Source of the DNA: an uncultured archaeon
GTDB taxonomy: Archaea; Nanobdellota; Nanobdellia; Pacearchaeales; GW2011-AR1
NCBI GenBank assembly: GCA_903866625.1
Contig: CAIPOI010000005.1
Span: 80,371-127,177, forward strand
Direction of reading: 5' to 3'
Length of the DNA: 46,807 nt
The stretch's first letter is position 1; the number at the start of each line of letters is the position of its first letter. Below, piece by piece: positions 25,077 to 32,689 of the stretch. Position numbers and translations under genes: made by a program. The notes beneath the pieces were generated by a model. The model saw only the letters and a list, made by a program, of their open reading frames with translations, was not told the origin of the DNA and made no database searches.

Positions 25077-26378
25077 ATGGAAAGAATAAAAATTCAAGAT
25101 TTAAAAGACAAGATTGAAAAAGTTGTAACAGTTCAGGGGTTTATTCATGAAATAAGGGATCAAAGTAAGGTAAAATTTTTGCTTTTAAGAGATAATTCTG
25201 GAATAGTTCAGCTTGTAGCTCTGCCTGAAAACAAAAAAGTTTTTGACACAATAACTAAGATTCCCAGAGAATCGGTTCTAAGTGTTAAGGGCATTGTTAA
25301 AGAACAAAAGCAAGCCAGGCCCTTAGGTTTAGAAATTCATATCAATGAATTTGAAGTTTTATCTGAAGCAGATAAAGATTTGCCAATCCAGGTAGTTGAA
25401 AAAGGAGAAGAGCCTGCGTTGCCTACTAGATTAGATTGGAGATGGATTGATTTGAGGAAACCTAAGAATTTCTTAATATTTAAAATTTGGACTGATATGG
25501 AAGCTGCAATGAGGGAATATTGGTTAGCTAATGGTTTTACTCAGATATATACTCCTAAATTTGTTGCGGGTGCTACTGAATCTGGAGCAGAATTATTTAG
25601 CCTAGATTATTTTGGAAAAAAAGCTTCTTTAGCTCAATCTCCACAATTTTATAAACAAATGGCTATGGCTGCTGGTTTTGAGAGAATTTTTGAAATAGGC
25701 CCGGTTTTTAGAGCGAATAAATCTCACACTATCCGACATGATACTGAATTTACAAGCATAGATATAGAAGTTTCTTATATAAATTCTCACGAAGATATTA
25801 TGAAGATTGAAGAAGAATGGATGGCTCATACTCTTAAGAGAATAAAAGAGAAATATGGAGATAAAATTAAGGAAGTTTTTGGTGTGGAAGTTAATGTGCC
25901 TAAACTACCTTTTCCAAGAATAACTATGGCTGAAGCAATAGCTCTGTTAAAAAAAGAATATAAACACTCCTGTGTGGGCGATTTAGATCCCGAAGGTGAG
26001 AAATTATTATGCGAACATTTCAAAAAGACTCAAGGACATGAATTTGTTTTTGTAAAGGATTGGCCACTAGATGTTAGACCCTTTTATCATATGCGTGAAA
26101 ATGGATATTCAAAAAGCTATGATTTGCTTTGGAAAGGAATGGAGATTACAACTGGAGCTCAGAGAGAACACAGATATGAATTACTTAAAAAACAGGCCCA
26201 AGAAAAAAAAGTGGATATCAAAGCTATAAAAGACTATCTTAATTTTTTCAAATATGGTTGCCCTCCTCATGGAGGTTTTGGTTTAAGCCCTTCAAGAGTT
26301 ATGATGCTTTTATTAGGTATTAAGAATGTAAGAGAAGTAACTTTCTTACCAAGGGATACAGAAAGATTAAACCCTTAA
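25077..26378 (+). CDS. aspS: Aspartyl-tRNA synthetase, copy 1
   Basis: 433 residues, archaeal-type class IIb enzyme with an N-terminal OB anticodon-binding domain (VVTVQGFIHEIRDQSKVKFLLLRD). The catalytic domain has motif 1 around 'AMREYWLANGF', motif 2 'IGPVFRANKSHTIRHDTEF', the substrate loop 'GMEITTGAQREHRYE' and motif 3 'GGFGLSPSRVMM', ending with the usual 'LPRDTERLNP'. TATA-like ATTTATAAAG about 25 nt upstream of the ATG gives it its own promoter after gatE. A second aspS lies 900 bp downstream and shares near-identical DNA blocks with it. Whether either copy is non-discriminating cannot be told from sequence. Confidence 0.95.
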   Translation: MERIKIQDLKDKIEKVVTVQGFIHEIRDQSKVKFLLLRDNSGIVQLVALPENKKVFDTITKIPRESVLSVKGIVKEQKQARPLGLEIHINEFEVLSEADKDLPIQVVEKGEEPALPTRLDWRWIDLRKPKNFLIFKIWTDMEAAMREYWLANGFTQIYTPKFVAGATESGAELFSLDYFGKKASLAQSPQFYKQMAMAAGFERIFEIGPVFRANKSHTIRHDTEFTSIDIEVSYINSHEDIMKIEEEWMAHTLKRIKEKYGDKIKEVFGVEVNVPKLPFPRITMAEAIALLKKEYKHSCVGDLDPEGEKLLCEHFKKTQGHEFVFVKDWPLDVRPFYHMRENGYSKSYDLLWKGMEITTGAQREHRYELLKKQAQEKKVDIKAIKDYLNFFKYGCPPHGGFGLSPSRVMMLLLGIKNVREVTFLPRDTERLNP

Positions 26379-27224
26379 CTACATATCTTCTAGAATCGGT
26401 TTGTCTTCTATAAATTCGCAAGGAAGTCCAATTTTTTTAAAGTATTCACACATTTTAATGCAGGCAAATTTTTCGGTAGAATAATGAGTACCTCCTAAGA
26501 TATTAATTTTGTTCTCTTTAGCATAATCATGTTCTTTTTTCGAGTGGTCATTCTTTATTGAAACCCCTGTGATAAAAGTATTAATGCCTCTTTTTTTAAG
26601 TTCTTCTAATGTTTCGATTTGATTTCCTCCGCCAGCCGTAACACCAACCAAAGAATTTTTGATTTCAGTTCCGTAATTATACAGGACTGTTTTATGACCT
26701 GCTATTTTTTCAAATTCGGCTTTTAATGCGGATAGACCTAATTTAGTTTTTCCAATTACACCTGCCAAACCTCCGAAATAAGGTGCAAAAGGTTCAATTT
26801 CTTTTAAACCCAATTTTTTAGCTAAGGTTTTACTGGTGGAGTAATCTGAATAGTTGTCTAAAGGCACATGAAGATTATATATTGAAATTTTATTTTTTTT
26901 AAACTCTTCTAATAGGTTTTTATTCATTTGAAAGAAAATTTTTGGAGCGGCTCGAATATCCCAAATACTTGGATGATGAACAAATAAGAGGATATTTTTC
27001 TTTCCGGTTTTTAATATAAATTTCATTACTTCTTCAGAAGGAAATACTGCGGTGTAAACTGAATTTATCTCTGAAGTATTATCGCAAACAAGACCCATGG
27101 ATCTCTTTTTAAAGTTTTCACATAGAAAATCTCGTATTTCCCCCATATATTGTACCCAATCATCACTTAGTTCTGGTTTAATGAAATCCTTTTCAAGGTG
27201 AGCGTAAACTTTTTTTGAGTCCAT
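26379..27224 (-). CDS. Nif3/DUF34 family metal-binding protein
   Basis: 281 residues from the ATG at 27224; an ATG at 27257 would lie in the TATA box (TTTATAAA, 27246-27253). Family signs: 'GLVCDNTSEINSVYTAVFPSEEV', the metal-binding 'FVHHPSIWD', 'NLHVPLDNYSDYS', 'VGVTAGGGNQ', and the C-terminal 'GGTHYSTEKFAC' supplying further His/Glu ligands. The family makes dinuclear metal proteins of uncertain activity, variously linked to GTP cyclohydrolase or phosphatase chemistry. It is wedged between the two aspS genes. Confidence 0.87.
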   Translation of the reverse strand: MDSKKVYAHLEKDFIKPELSDDWVQYMGEIRDFLCENFKKRSMGLVCDNTSEINSVYTAVFPSEEVMKFILKTGKKNILLFVHHPSIWDIRAAPKIFFQMNKNLLEEFKKNKISIYNLHVPLDNYSDYSTSKTLAKKLGLKEIEPFAPYFGGLAGVIGKTKLGLSALKAEFEKIAGHKTVLYNYGTEIKNSLVGVTAGGGNQIETLEELKKRGINTFITGVSIKNDHSKKEHDYAKENKINILGGTHYSTEKFACIKMCEYFKKIGLPCEFIEDKPILEDM

Positions 27225-27282
27225 ATTCCTCCATAGAAACAAAGATTTATAAACCATATTTGGATTTAGTTACTACTCTAAA

Positions 27283-28590
27283 ATGAAAAATAGAACACTA
27301 ATCGGGAATCTTGAAGCACAAATGGGTAATGTTGTGCAAGTAGCGGGCTTTGTTGAAAAACTCAGAAATCAAAAAGCTATGCAGTTTATGGTACTAAGAG
27401 ATCATACTGGTGCGGTACAACTAGTAAATCCTAAGAGTGAGAACTCTTTGACTTCTTTAGTTTCTTCTGCTATTCCTGCTTCCGCAGTTTCGGCTTCAGG
27501 TGTATTAGTGAAAAATCCTCATGTAAAACTTAATGGGTATGAAATCCAATTAGCCACTCTTAATATCCATAATTCTCCTCAAAGTCAACTTCCAATAACT
27601 TCTGAATCGGGTATAGATTCAAGGCTTGATTGGAGATACTTAGATTTAAGAGATCCAAAAAAACAATTAATATTCAAAATCCAGACTACTGCCGAACATG
27701 CAATGAGGGAATATTGGTTAGCTAATGGTTTTACTGAGATCCATTCACCCAAACTTGTTGAAGGTGCTAGCGAATCTGGAGCAGAATTATTTAGCCTAGA
27801 TTATTTTGGAAAAAAAGCTTCTTTAGCTCAATCTCCACAATTTTACAAACAAATGGCTATGGCTGCTGGCTTAGATCGTGTTTTTGAAATAGGCCCGGTT
27901 TTCAGAGCTAACCCTTCATTTACTTCTAGACATGATACTGAATTTACAAGTGTTGATATGGAACTATCTTGGATTGATTCTCATGAAGAAGTAATGGAAT
28001 TTGAAGAAAATTGGATAAATAATTTTATGACTAAGGTAGTTGCTAAACATGGTGATGAAATAAAAAAGAATTTTAATGTAGAACCTGTAATTCCTAAACT
28101 TCCATTCCCGAGAGTTAGTATGGATCAAGCTTATCAGATTTTAGAATCTCAAGGTTATTATGTTCCTCGGGAAGCTAAGGGCGATTTAGATCCTGAAGGT
28201 GAAAGAAGATTGGGCGCATTTATTAAAGAAAGATATGGACATGATTTTGTATTTGTTACAGATTATCCTGCTAAATCTAGAGCATTTTATCATATGAGAT
28301 ATTCTGAAAGACCGGAGGTTACTAAGAGCTTTGATTTGCTTTGGAAAGGATTAGAAGTTACAACTGGAGCTCAAAGAGAACACAGAGTTGATAAACTAAT
28401 AAAGCAGGCTGAAGAAAAAGGTGTTGATACTAAAGGAATCTCTTCTTACATTGATTTTTTTAAATATGGTTGCCCCCCTCATGGAGGCTGTGGTTTTGGA
28501 TTAACAAGAATGTTGATGAATTTAACAGGGTTAGGTAATGTTAGAGAAGTAACTTATGTTTATAGAGGACCAAATAGATTAACTCCTTAA
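27283..28590 (+). CDS. Aspartyl-tRNA synthetase, copy 2
   Basis: 435 residues with the same layout as copy 1: OB domain (VVQVAGFVEKLRNQKAMQFMVLRD), motif 2 'IGPVFRANPSFTSRHDTEF', 'GLEVTTGAQREHRVD' and motif 3 'GGCGFGLTRMLM'. Catalytic residues look intact, but the C-terminal 'FPRD'-like element conserved in AspRS reads 'YVYRGPNRLTP', and the OB domain differs widely from copy 1. The two copies share a 98-nt DNA block with one mismatch (27772-27869 against 25578-25675) while flanking sequence is diverged. It may be the non-discriminating partner of GatCAB, or have a specialised role. Confidence 0.92.
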   Translation: MKNRTLIGNLEAQMGNVVQVAGFVEKLRNQKAMQFMVLRDHTGAVQLVNPKSENSLTSLVSSAIPASAVSASGVLVKNPHVKLNGYEIQLATLNIHNSPQSQLPITSESGIDSRLDWRYLDLRDPKKQLIFKIQTTAEHAMREYWLANGFTEIHSPKLVEGASESGAELFSLDYFGKKASLAQSPQFYKQMAMAAGLDRVFEIGPVFRANPSFTSRHDTEFTSVDMELSWIDSHEEVMEFEENWINNFMTKVVAKHGDEIKKNFNVEPVIPKLPFPRVSMDQAYQILESQGYYVPREAKGDLDPEGERRLGAFIKERYGHDFVFVTDYPAKSRAFYHMRYSERPEVTKSFDLLWKGLEVTTGAQREHRVDKLIKQAEEKGVDTKGISSYIDFFKYGCPPHGGCGFGLTRMLMNLTGLGNVREVTYVYRGPNRLTP

Positions 28591-29546
28591 ATATTAAAAG
28601 ATTCTTTTTCGTTTTTTATAACTTTTAAAAACTCTATAGACTGTATTACTGAAAATCTTTCCTTTAGGTTGTCAATTATACTGATTAATTCTGTAGTATC
28701 TTTTGAGTAAACATTGCATATCAGATTCCAAGACCCAAGACTTTCAATTACATAATCTATATTTTTGTGGTTTACTAAATAATTTTGTATTTCTTCTATT
28801 TTATTTTTACTTGAGAGACTGAGTTCAATTAAAAACAGATAGCGATTATAACCTAACTTTTCTGTATCAATAATTGCACGAGTAGTCTTTATTATTTTCT
28901 TCTCCTTAATCTTCCTTATAGTATTCTTGATGGTTTCATAAGATTTATTGTATTTTTTTGCTAGGTTTAGATAAGATATCAATGGTTGACTTTTTAATTC
29001 CCTAAATATTTTAGTTTCTAATTCATTCAGCTCACTTTTTTCTTGAACGCCCGTAGTTTTAGAAATACATTTTTCTAACTTTCCATTTTTATCTAAAATT
29101 TTAAGATTTGTAGAAGTTCCTTTTACTTCTAAATTGATAGATTCTTTTTTTATAGAATTAGTACAAAACTTATGGAAAGATTCTAAGAAATTGTAAAAAT
29201 CTGCAATATTTTCTGCTCTAACCGAAATAAATAAATCCCAAGTGCCCAAAGTTTTTATACAAAATCCTACATTTTTTGAATTTCTAAGATAGGTCATAAT
29301 TTTTTCTTCTTTTATTTTATCTAGACCCCTGAACTGTATAAATAAACTAAAAATAGTATACCCTATCTGTCTAAGATTTATATCTAGATTATACCCCAAT
29401 AATATCTTTTTTTCTTGCAGAGTTTTTATACGATTGCCTACAAATTGTTTAGATCTTCTTATTACTTTTCCTATTTGAGAATAAGATTGTCTAGCATCTA
29501 AATCTAACTGATTTAGTATCTCTAAATCGAAACTATCTACCTTCAT
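28587..29546 (-). CDS. Tandem Lrp/AsnC-family transcription regulator
   Basis: 319 residues from the ATG at 29546, which lies about 26 nt after a TATA box (complement of 29568-29575); a TTG start at 29564 is less likely. Two complete Lrp-type units are fused head to tail. Unit 1: HTH 'FDLEILNQLDLDARQSYSQIGKVIRRSKQFVGNRIKTL' plus ligand-binding RAM domain ('VGFCIKTLGTWDLFISVRA'). Unit 2: HTH 'LETKIFRELKSQPLISYLNLAKKYNKSYETIKNTI' plus RAM ('IDYVIESLGSWNLICNVYS'). The fusion acts as a built-in dimer. Ends 4 nt into aspS copy 2 (convergent). Confidence 0.87.
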   Translation of the reverse strand: MKVDSFDLEILNQLDLDARQSYSQIGKVIRRSKQFVGNRIKTLQEKKILLGYNLDINLRQIGYTIFSLFIQFRGLDKIKEEKIMTYLRNSKNVGFCIKTLGTWDLFISVRAENIADFYNFLESFHKFCTNSIKKESINLEVKGTSTNLKILDKNGKLEKCISKTTGVQEKSELNELETKIFRELKSQPLISYLNLAKKYNKSYETIKNTIRKIKEKKIIKTTRAIIDTEKLGYNRYLFLIELSLSSKNKIEEIQNYLVNHKNIDYVIESLGSWNLICNVYSKDTTELISIIDNLKERFSVIQSIEFLKVIKNEKESFNI

Positions 29547-29611
29547 TATTTTGACAATATTCAACTATTTATATACTTTTCCTGAGTTTCGTAAAGTAAA
29601 AACAGAATTAT

Positions 29612-29620
29612 TATTATATA
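29612..29620 (+). promoter_or_regulatory. TATA box for the small-ORF/E1-like operon
   Basis: TATTATATA, 22-30 nt before the ATG at 29642. It supports the reality of the 53-codon ORF that opens this operon. Confidence 0.6.
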
Positions 29621-29641
29621 CTTGGAATAATAATTCTTATA

Positions 29642-29803
29642 ATGGTAAACACAAAGTTATATGGTTTGGTTGAGGGTATAATCGGAACTCATATCGTCAA
29701 TCAAAGTCCAGAAAAATTACTTATGCTTCTTCCGGCAAAGATAAGGAAGAAATGTAAGATTTCTGGAAATTCTATTAGGGCATATAATGCTTGCGATGGG
29801 TAA
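29642..29803 (+). CDS. 53-residue basic protein preceding an E1-like enzyme
   Basis: Reads MVNTKLYGLVEGIIGTHIVN... and ends ...IRAYNACDG. The middle is basic (LLPAKIRKKCKISG). Start supported by a TATA box at 29612-29620, and the 3' end overlaps the start region of the E1-like gene (second ATG of that gene at 29796 lies 5 nt before this stop). The C-terminal Gly is reminiscent of ubiquitin-like partners of E1 enzymes, but the protein is too short for a beta-grasp fold and lacks a Gly-Gly end, so this is only suggestive. Unknown function. Confidence 0.5.
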   Translation: MVNTKLYGLVEGIIGTHIVNQSPEKLLMLLPAKIRKKCKISGNSIRAYNACDG

Positions 29804-30593
29804 TCTTAAATTTCAATTTAAAAATACTCGTTATAATCGTCAAGAGCAGATGCCCGAATGGGGAATCTTACGTCAAAGGAAACTAGCTTCTGCTAAGGTT
29901 GCATGTATTGGTTCTGGTGGCGTTAAATCAACACTTCTCATGGCTTTAGCTGCCGCGGGCATAGGTTACATAAAGATAATCGAATTTGATAATGTTGAAC
30001 TTTCAAATTTAAATCGTCAAACTCTTTTTAATAACAAACAAATTGGTCTTCCAAAAGGCAAATGTGCGATTAAACTTTTAAAATCTATAAATCCAGATAT
30101 TAAAACAATTTGGTTAAATGAAAAAGTTACTGAGCAAAATATAGATTCTCTTCTTGAAGATTGTGAATTGATTGTGGAGGGCGGGGAAAGTCCAAATAAT
30201 CGTAATTTGGTCAATGAATATTGTTTGAAAACTAATAAACCCATGGTTCATGCTAGTGCTCAATTTAGCTATGGTTATGTATTCTCTATGCTACCCGAAA
30301 AGAAAAGTGCTTGTTTTGCTTGTCTTTTTCCTACTGATTACTCTAGAAAAAAACATACAGGCGCTGTGCCAGTTTGGGTAGTTCCAGTGCAGATTGCTGG
30401 AAGTCTTGGTGCAAATGAAGTTATTAAATACTTTTTGGGTTATAAAGATAAAATGATTGTAAATAAACAATTAGCATTTAGTTCTCTATTATTAAGTCAA
30501 TGTTTTGAATATCTTAAGATTCCAAGAAAAAAAGATTGTCCAGTATGCAGCAAGTACTATGAAAATAAATATGGTAAGAACTTAAAAACTTAA
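29787..30593 (+). CDS. E1-like ThiF/MoeB/UbaA family adenylyltransferase
   Basis: 268 residues (ATG 29787; an ATG at 29796 is equally possible). The E1 family adenylates the C-terminus of a ubiquitin-like sulfur carrier or peptide. Signs: 'TRYNRQEQMPEWGILRQRKLASAKV', nucleotide loop 'GSGGVKS', 'EFDNVELSNLNRQTLF', 'KGKCAIKLLKSINP', and two zinc pairs CFAC and CPVC. Where MoeB/ThiF relatives have a catalytic Cys near '...C..GVLGPLVG' there is 'KKHTGAVPVWVVPV' with no Cys. It may adenylate without forming a thioester. One nt separates it from the AsnRS-like gene. Confidence 0.88.
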   Translation: MLAMGNLKFQFKNTRYNRQEQMPEWGILRQRKLASAKVACIGSGGVKSTLLMALAAAGIGYIKIIEFDNVELSNLNRQTLFNNKQIGLPKGKCAIKLLKSINPDIKTIWLNEKVTEQNIDSLLEDCELIVEGGESPNNRNLVNEYCLKTNKPMVHASAQFSYGYVFSMLPEKKSACFACLFPTDYSRKKHTGAVPVWVVPVQIAGSLGANEVIKYFLGYKDKMIVNKQLAFSSLLLSQCFEYLKIPRKKDCPVCSKYYENKYGKNLKT

Positions 30594-30594
30594 A

Positions 30595-32010
30595 ATGATA
30601 ACAATTAACGATATGAAGAAAATAGGACCGGAATTTATAGAGGATTTTATTTCTAGAGCTAAAAATGGAGAAAAATACTCTTTTAAGGGAAGAATTACTT
30701 CGGTTAGAAAACATGCAGAGAGAGTATTTTTCGACTTGTCAGACCATACCGGTACTATCCAGGTTGTTATGGAAAAATGCAACTTTAAAGATTGCAAGAA
30801 AGTTTCTGCTTTGAATCCTGGTTCTTATATTGAAGCTTTGGGAGTATATTCTAATTCTAGGAATCCTCCTGAAATAAAAGCAGAGTCTATTAAGATTATT
30901 TCTGAAGCTGTTTTGCCTTTATCTCCTACTCCTTGGGAAATAGATGGATTAAGTGCGGATAATGTCAATCAGATTTTTAGTTATACTGGTTTTTATTTAG
31001 CAAATCCTCAGAGGGCTGCGGTTCTTAAAATAAAGACTAATTTTGTTAAAGCTTTACATGATTATTTTCACAATAATAAGTTTACTTTAGTAGAGCCGCC
31101 CATTCTTACTGATAAAATTTTATATGAAACTGAAAAAGCTGTTAGGGCAGAAGTACATGGAGAAAAAGTATTCTTGTCTCAATGCGCTACTTTTGAATTA
31201 GAGCCTTTGGCTATGGTTTTTGGAAAAGTTTATACTATTTCCCCTGCTTTTAGAAACGAAAAGGGCGGTTCAAAAAGACATCTTGCAGAATATACTCATG
31301 CCAAAGCTGAAGCATTGTTTGTGGATATTAATGATCTCATGGCTTTAGCTGGGGATTCTATCTATAATGCTATGATAAAAACAGTAGAGATTAGCAAAAG
31401 AGAATTAGATTTTTTGAAAATTAATATCGATTTGGAATCTCTAAACCCAAAAAATTATGTGAGTATGACTTACGATGAAGCAGTAGAGATTCTTCATAAA
31501 AATGGTTCTAATACTGTTTATGGAGAAGGTTTAGCAAGAAGTGACGAAATGATTTTGACTAAGCATGTAGGTAATAAATATCTGTGGGTTAAATTTCTTC
31601 CTTTTGCTTCAGAAGGTTTTCCTTATAAAAAAGTTCCAGGTTCTCCTCATCTATCTATGACTTGCGATTTAATTGCGCCGCATGGGGCTGGAGAAATGGT
31701 AGGTGTTGCAGAGAAAACTACAGATATGGAAGAAATTATAGACAATCTCATTAAAAAAGGTAAGAAAGAAGACATAAAGAAATATTGGAAGTATGTTTTA
31801 CTTAGAAAATATGGCTTGCCTCCTCATGGCGGAATTGGTGCTGCTCCTGAAAGAATCATATATGGCTTGCTTGGTTTGAATCATATAAGACTTACTAAAC
31901 CTTGGCCTAGATATCCTGACAGAAGAATCAATCCTACTAAAGAAGATAAACTGAATCCTTGGAGAAACAAGGAGATAGAGGGTATTATAAAGAAGTTTTC
32001 GCTTAAATAA
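30595..32010 (+). CDS. AsnRS-like class IIb aminoacyl-tRNA synthetase
   Basis: 471 residues with an N-terminal OB anticodon-binding domain (YSFKGRITSVRKHAERVFFDLSDHTG) and a class II catalytic domain: motif 2 'ISPAFRNEKGGSKRHLAEYTHAKAE' and motif 3 'GGIGAAPERIIYGLLGLNHIR', ending 'WPRYPDRRINPT' in AsnRS style. The substrate loop that reads GGxxRE in AsnRS and GAQRE in AspRS reads 'GEMVGVAEKTTD' here, with Lys in place of the conserved Arg. The likely role is tRNA-Asn charging, strengthened by the tRNA-Asn gene that begins on the base after its stop codon, but an altered activity is possible. Confidence 0.83.
   Translation: MITINDMKKIGPEFIEDFISRAKNGEKYSFKGRITSVRKHAERVFFDLSDHTGTIQVVMEKCNFKDCKKVSALNPGSYIEALGVYSNSRNPPEIKAESIKIISEAVLPLSPTPWEIDGLSADNVNQIFSYTGFYLANPQRAAVLKIKTNFVKALHDYFHNNKFTLVEPPILTDKILYETEKAVRAEVHGEKVFLSQCATFELEPLAMVFGKVYTISPAFRNEKGGSKRHLAEYTHAKAEALFVDINDLMALAGDSIYNAMIKTVEISKRELDFLKINIDLESLNPKNYVSMTYDEAVEILHKNGSNTVYGEGLARSDEMILTKHVGNKYLWVKFLPFASEGFPYKKVPGSPHLSMTCDLIAPHGAGEMVGVAEKTTDMEEIIDNLIKKGKKEDIKKYWKYVLLRKYGLPPHGGIGAAPERIIYGLLGLNHIRLTKPWPRYPDRRINPTKEDKLNPWRNKEIEGIIKKFSLK
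31983..31991 (+). promoter_or_regulatory. TATA box for tRNA-Asn inside the AsnRS-like gene
   Basis: TATTATAAA lies within the last codons of the synthetase gene and 20-28 nt before the tRNA 5' end at 32011. It would allow separate transcription of the tRNA. Confidence 0.45.
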
Positions 32011-32097
32011 GTCTCCATAGCTCAGTTGGTAGAGCACATGACTGTTAAAAAATATGTAGAAATCATGGGGTCAGAGGTTCGAGTCCTCTTGGAGACG
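32011..32097 (+). tRNA. tRNA-Asn(GUU), copy 1, with 14-nt intron
   Basis: Acceptor GTCTCCA/TGGAGAC, discriminator G, D stem GCTC/GAGC, anticodon stem CATGA/TCATG, T arm AGAGG/CCTCT with TTCGAGT loop. The spliced loop is CTGTTAA, anticodon GTT. The intron at 32048-32061 (between positions 37 and 38) is only 14 nt. A relaxed bulge-helix-loop motif can form: central helix CTGT/GTAG with 3-nt bulges TAA and AAA, but no inner helix. The mature sequence equals that of copy 2 at 42126-42398. The gene starts directly after the stop codon of the AsnRS-like gene. Confidence 0.93.
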
Positions 32098-32114
32098 TTT
32101 TATAATCTAAATAT

Positions 32115-32130
32115 TTTTCACTAGTGAAAA
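32115..32130. promoter_or_regulatory. Perfect 16-bp palindrome
   Basis: TTTTCACTAGTGAAAA lies between the tRNA-Asn 3' end and the TATA-like TTTTTAAATC (32132-32141) of the next gene. It could be an operator next to the BRE/TATA or a tRNA-trailing hairpin. No other copy was noticed in the window. Confidence 0.4.
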
Positions 32131-32168
32131 TGTTTTTAAATCAGTAAATCTTTTAGTTTACAAGTGAT

Positions 32169-32642
32169 ATGGCAAAAGAGGAGACTTTAAAAGATTTAAG
32201 AGGAGATTGTCCTTGTTCTGGTTTGCCTTATTGTCCTTATGAGGCTTTGTTTCATAGTCACCCGGATAAACTTTTTAGGCAACATAAGTGTGTTGAAATT
32301 TTAAAATGGAATAGACAACTTCCGAATACTGATGAAGGTTGGGAAAGAGCATATGATATCTGGTTTAAGGAAGGTTATGCTGGTGCTTTTGCTAGAGTAT
32401 ATAATAAAGACACAGAATTAGAGCATAAACAATTGTTTAGGGCTATTGAAGCAGAACTAACAAGAGTAGGTGGTGCATATGAAGATGACGCAGCAAGATT
32501 GGCTAAGCAAGCAGGAGAACTAGCAGATAAGCGTCTTAATAAGGTTCTAGAAACAACTGCCGTAAAAACAGAAACAAATGCTGGAAGAACTGAAGTAGTT
32601 GTTCCGGTTACAAATCAAGGTTTAGAAGTCAAGGTTGGATGA
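32169..32642 (+). CDS. Hypothetical protein with Cys-rich N-terminus
   Basis: 157 residues. The N-terminal part has Cys14, Cys16, Cys22 and several His (DCPCSGLPYCPYEALFHSH), followed by 'HKCVEILKWNRQLP', suggesting a metal site. The central part is helical with Glu and Trp ('DEGWERAYDIWFKEGYAGAFARVY'), and the last 50 residues are helical then strand-like ('TEVVVPVTNQGLEVKVG'). Family not recognised. It has its own promoter beside a 16-bp palindrome. Confidence 0.6.
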   Translation: MAKEETLKDLRGDCPCSGLPYCPYEALFHSHPDKLFRQHKCVEILKWNRQLPNTDEGWERAYDIWFKEGYAGAFARVYNKDTELEHKQLFRAIEAELTRVGGAYEDDAARLAKQAGELADKRLNKVLETTAVKTETNAGRTEVVVPVTNQGLEVKVG

Positions 32643-32689
32643 ATGTAAAAATTACATAAATTTTTAAGGCTATTTTTCTTAAGAATGCT

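Noticed and set aside
29642-30593. A functioning microcin C-like system.
   Set aside because: The peptide does not end in Asn, the E1 lacks the N-terminal clamp domain of MccB, and no exporter or acetyltransferase is beside it; kept only as a weak idea in the findings.
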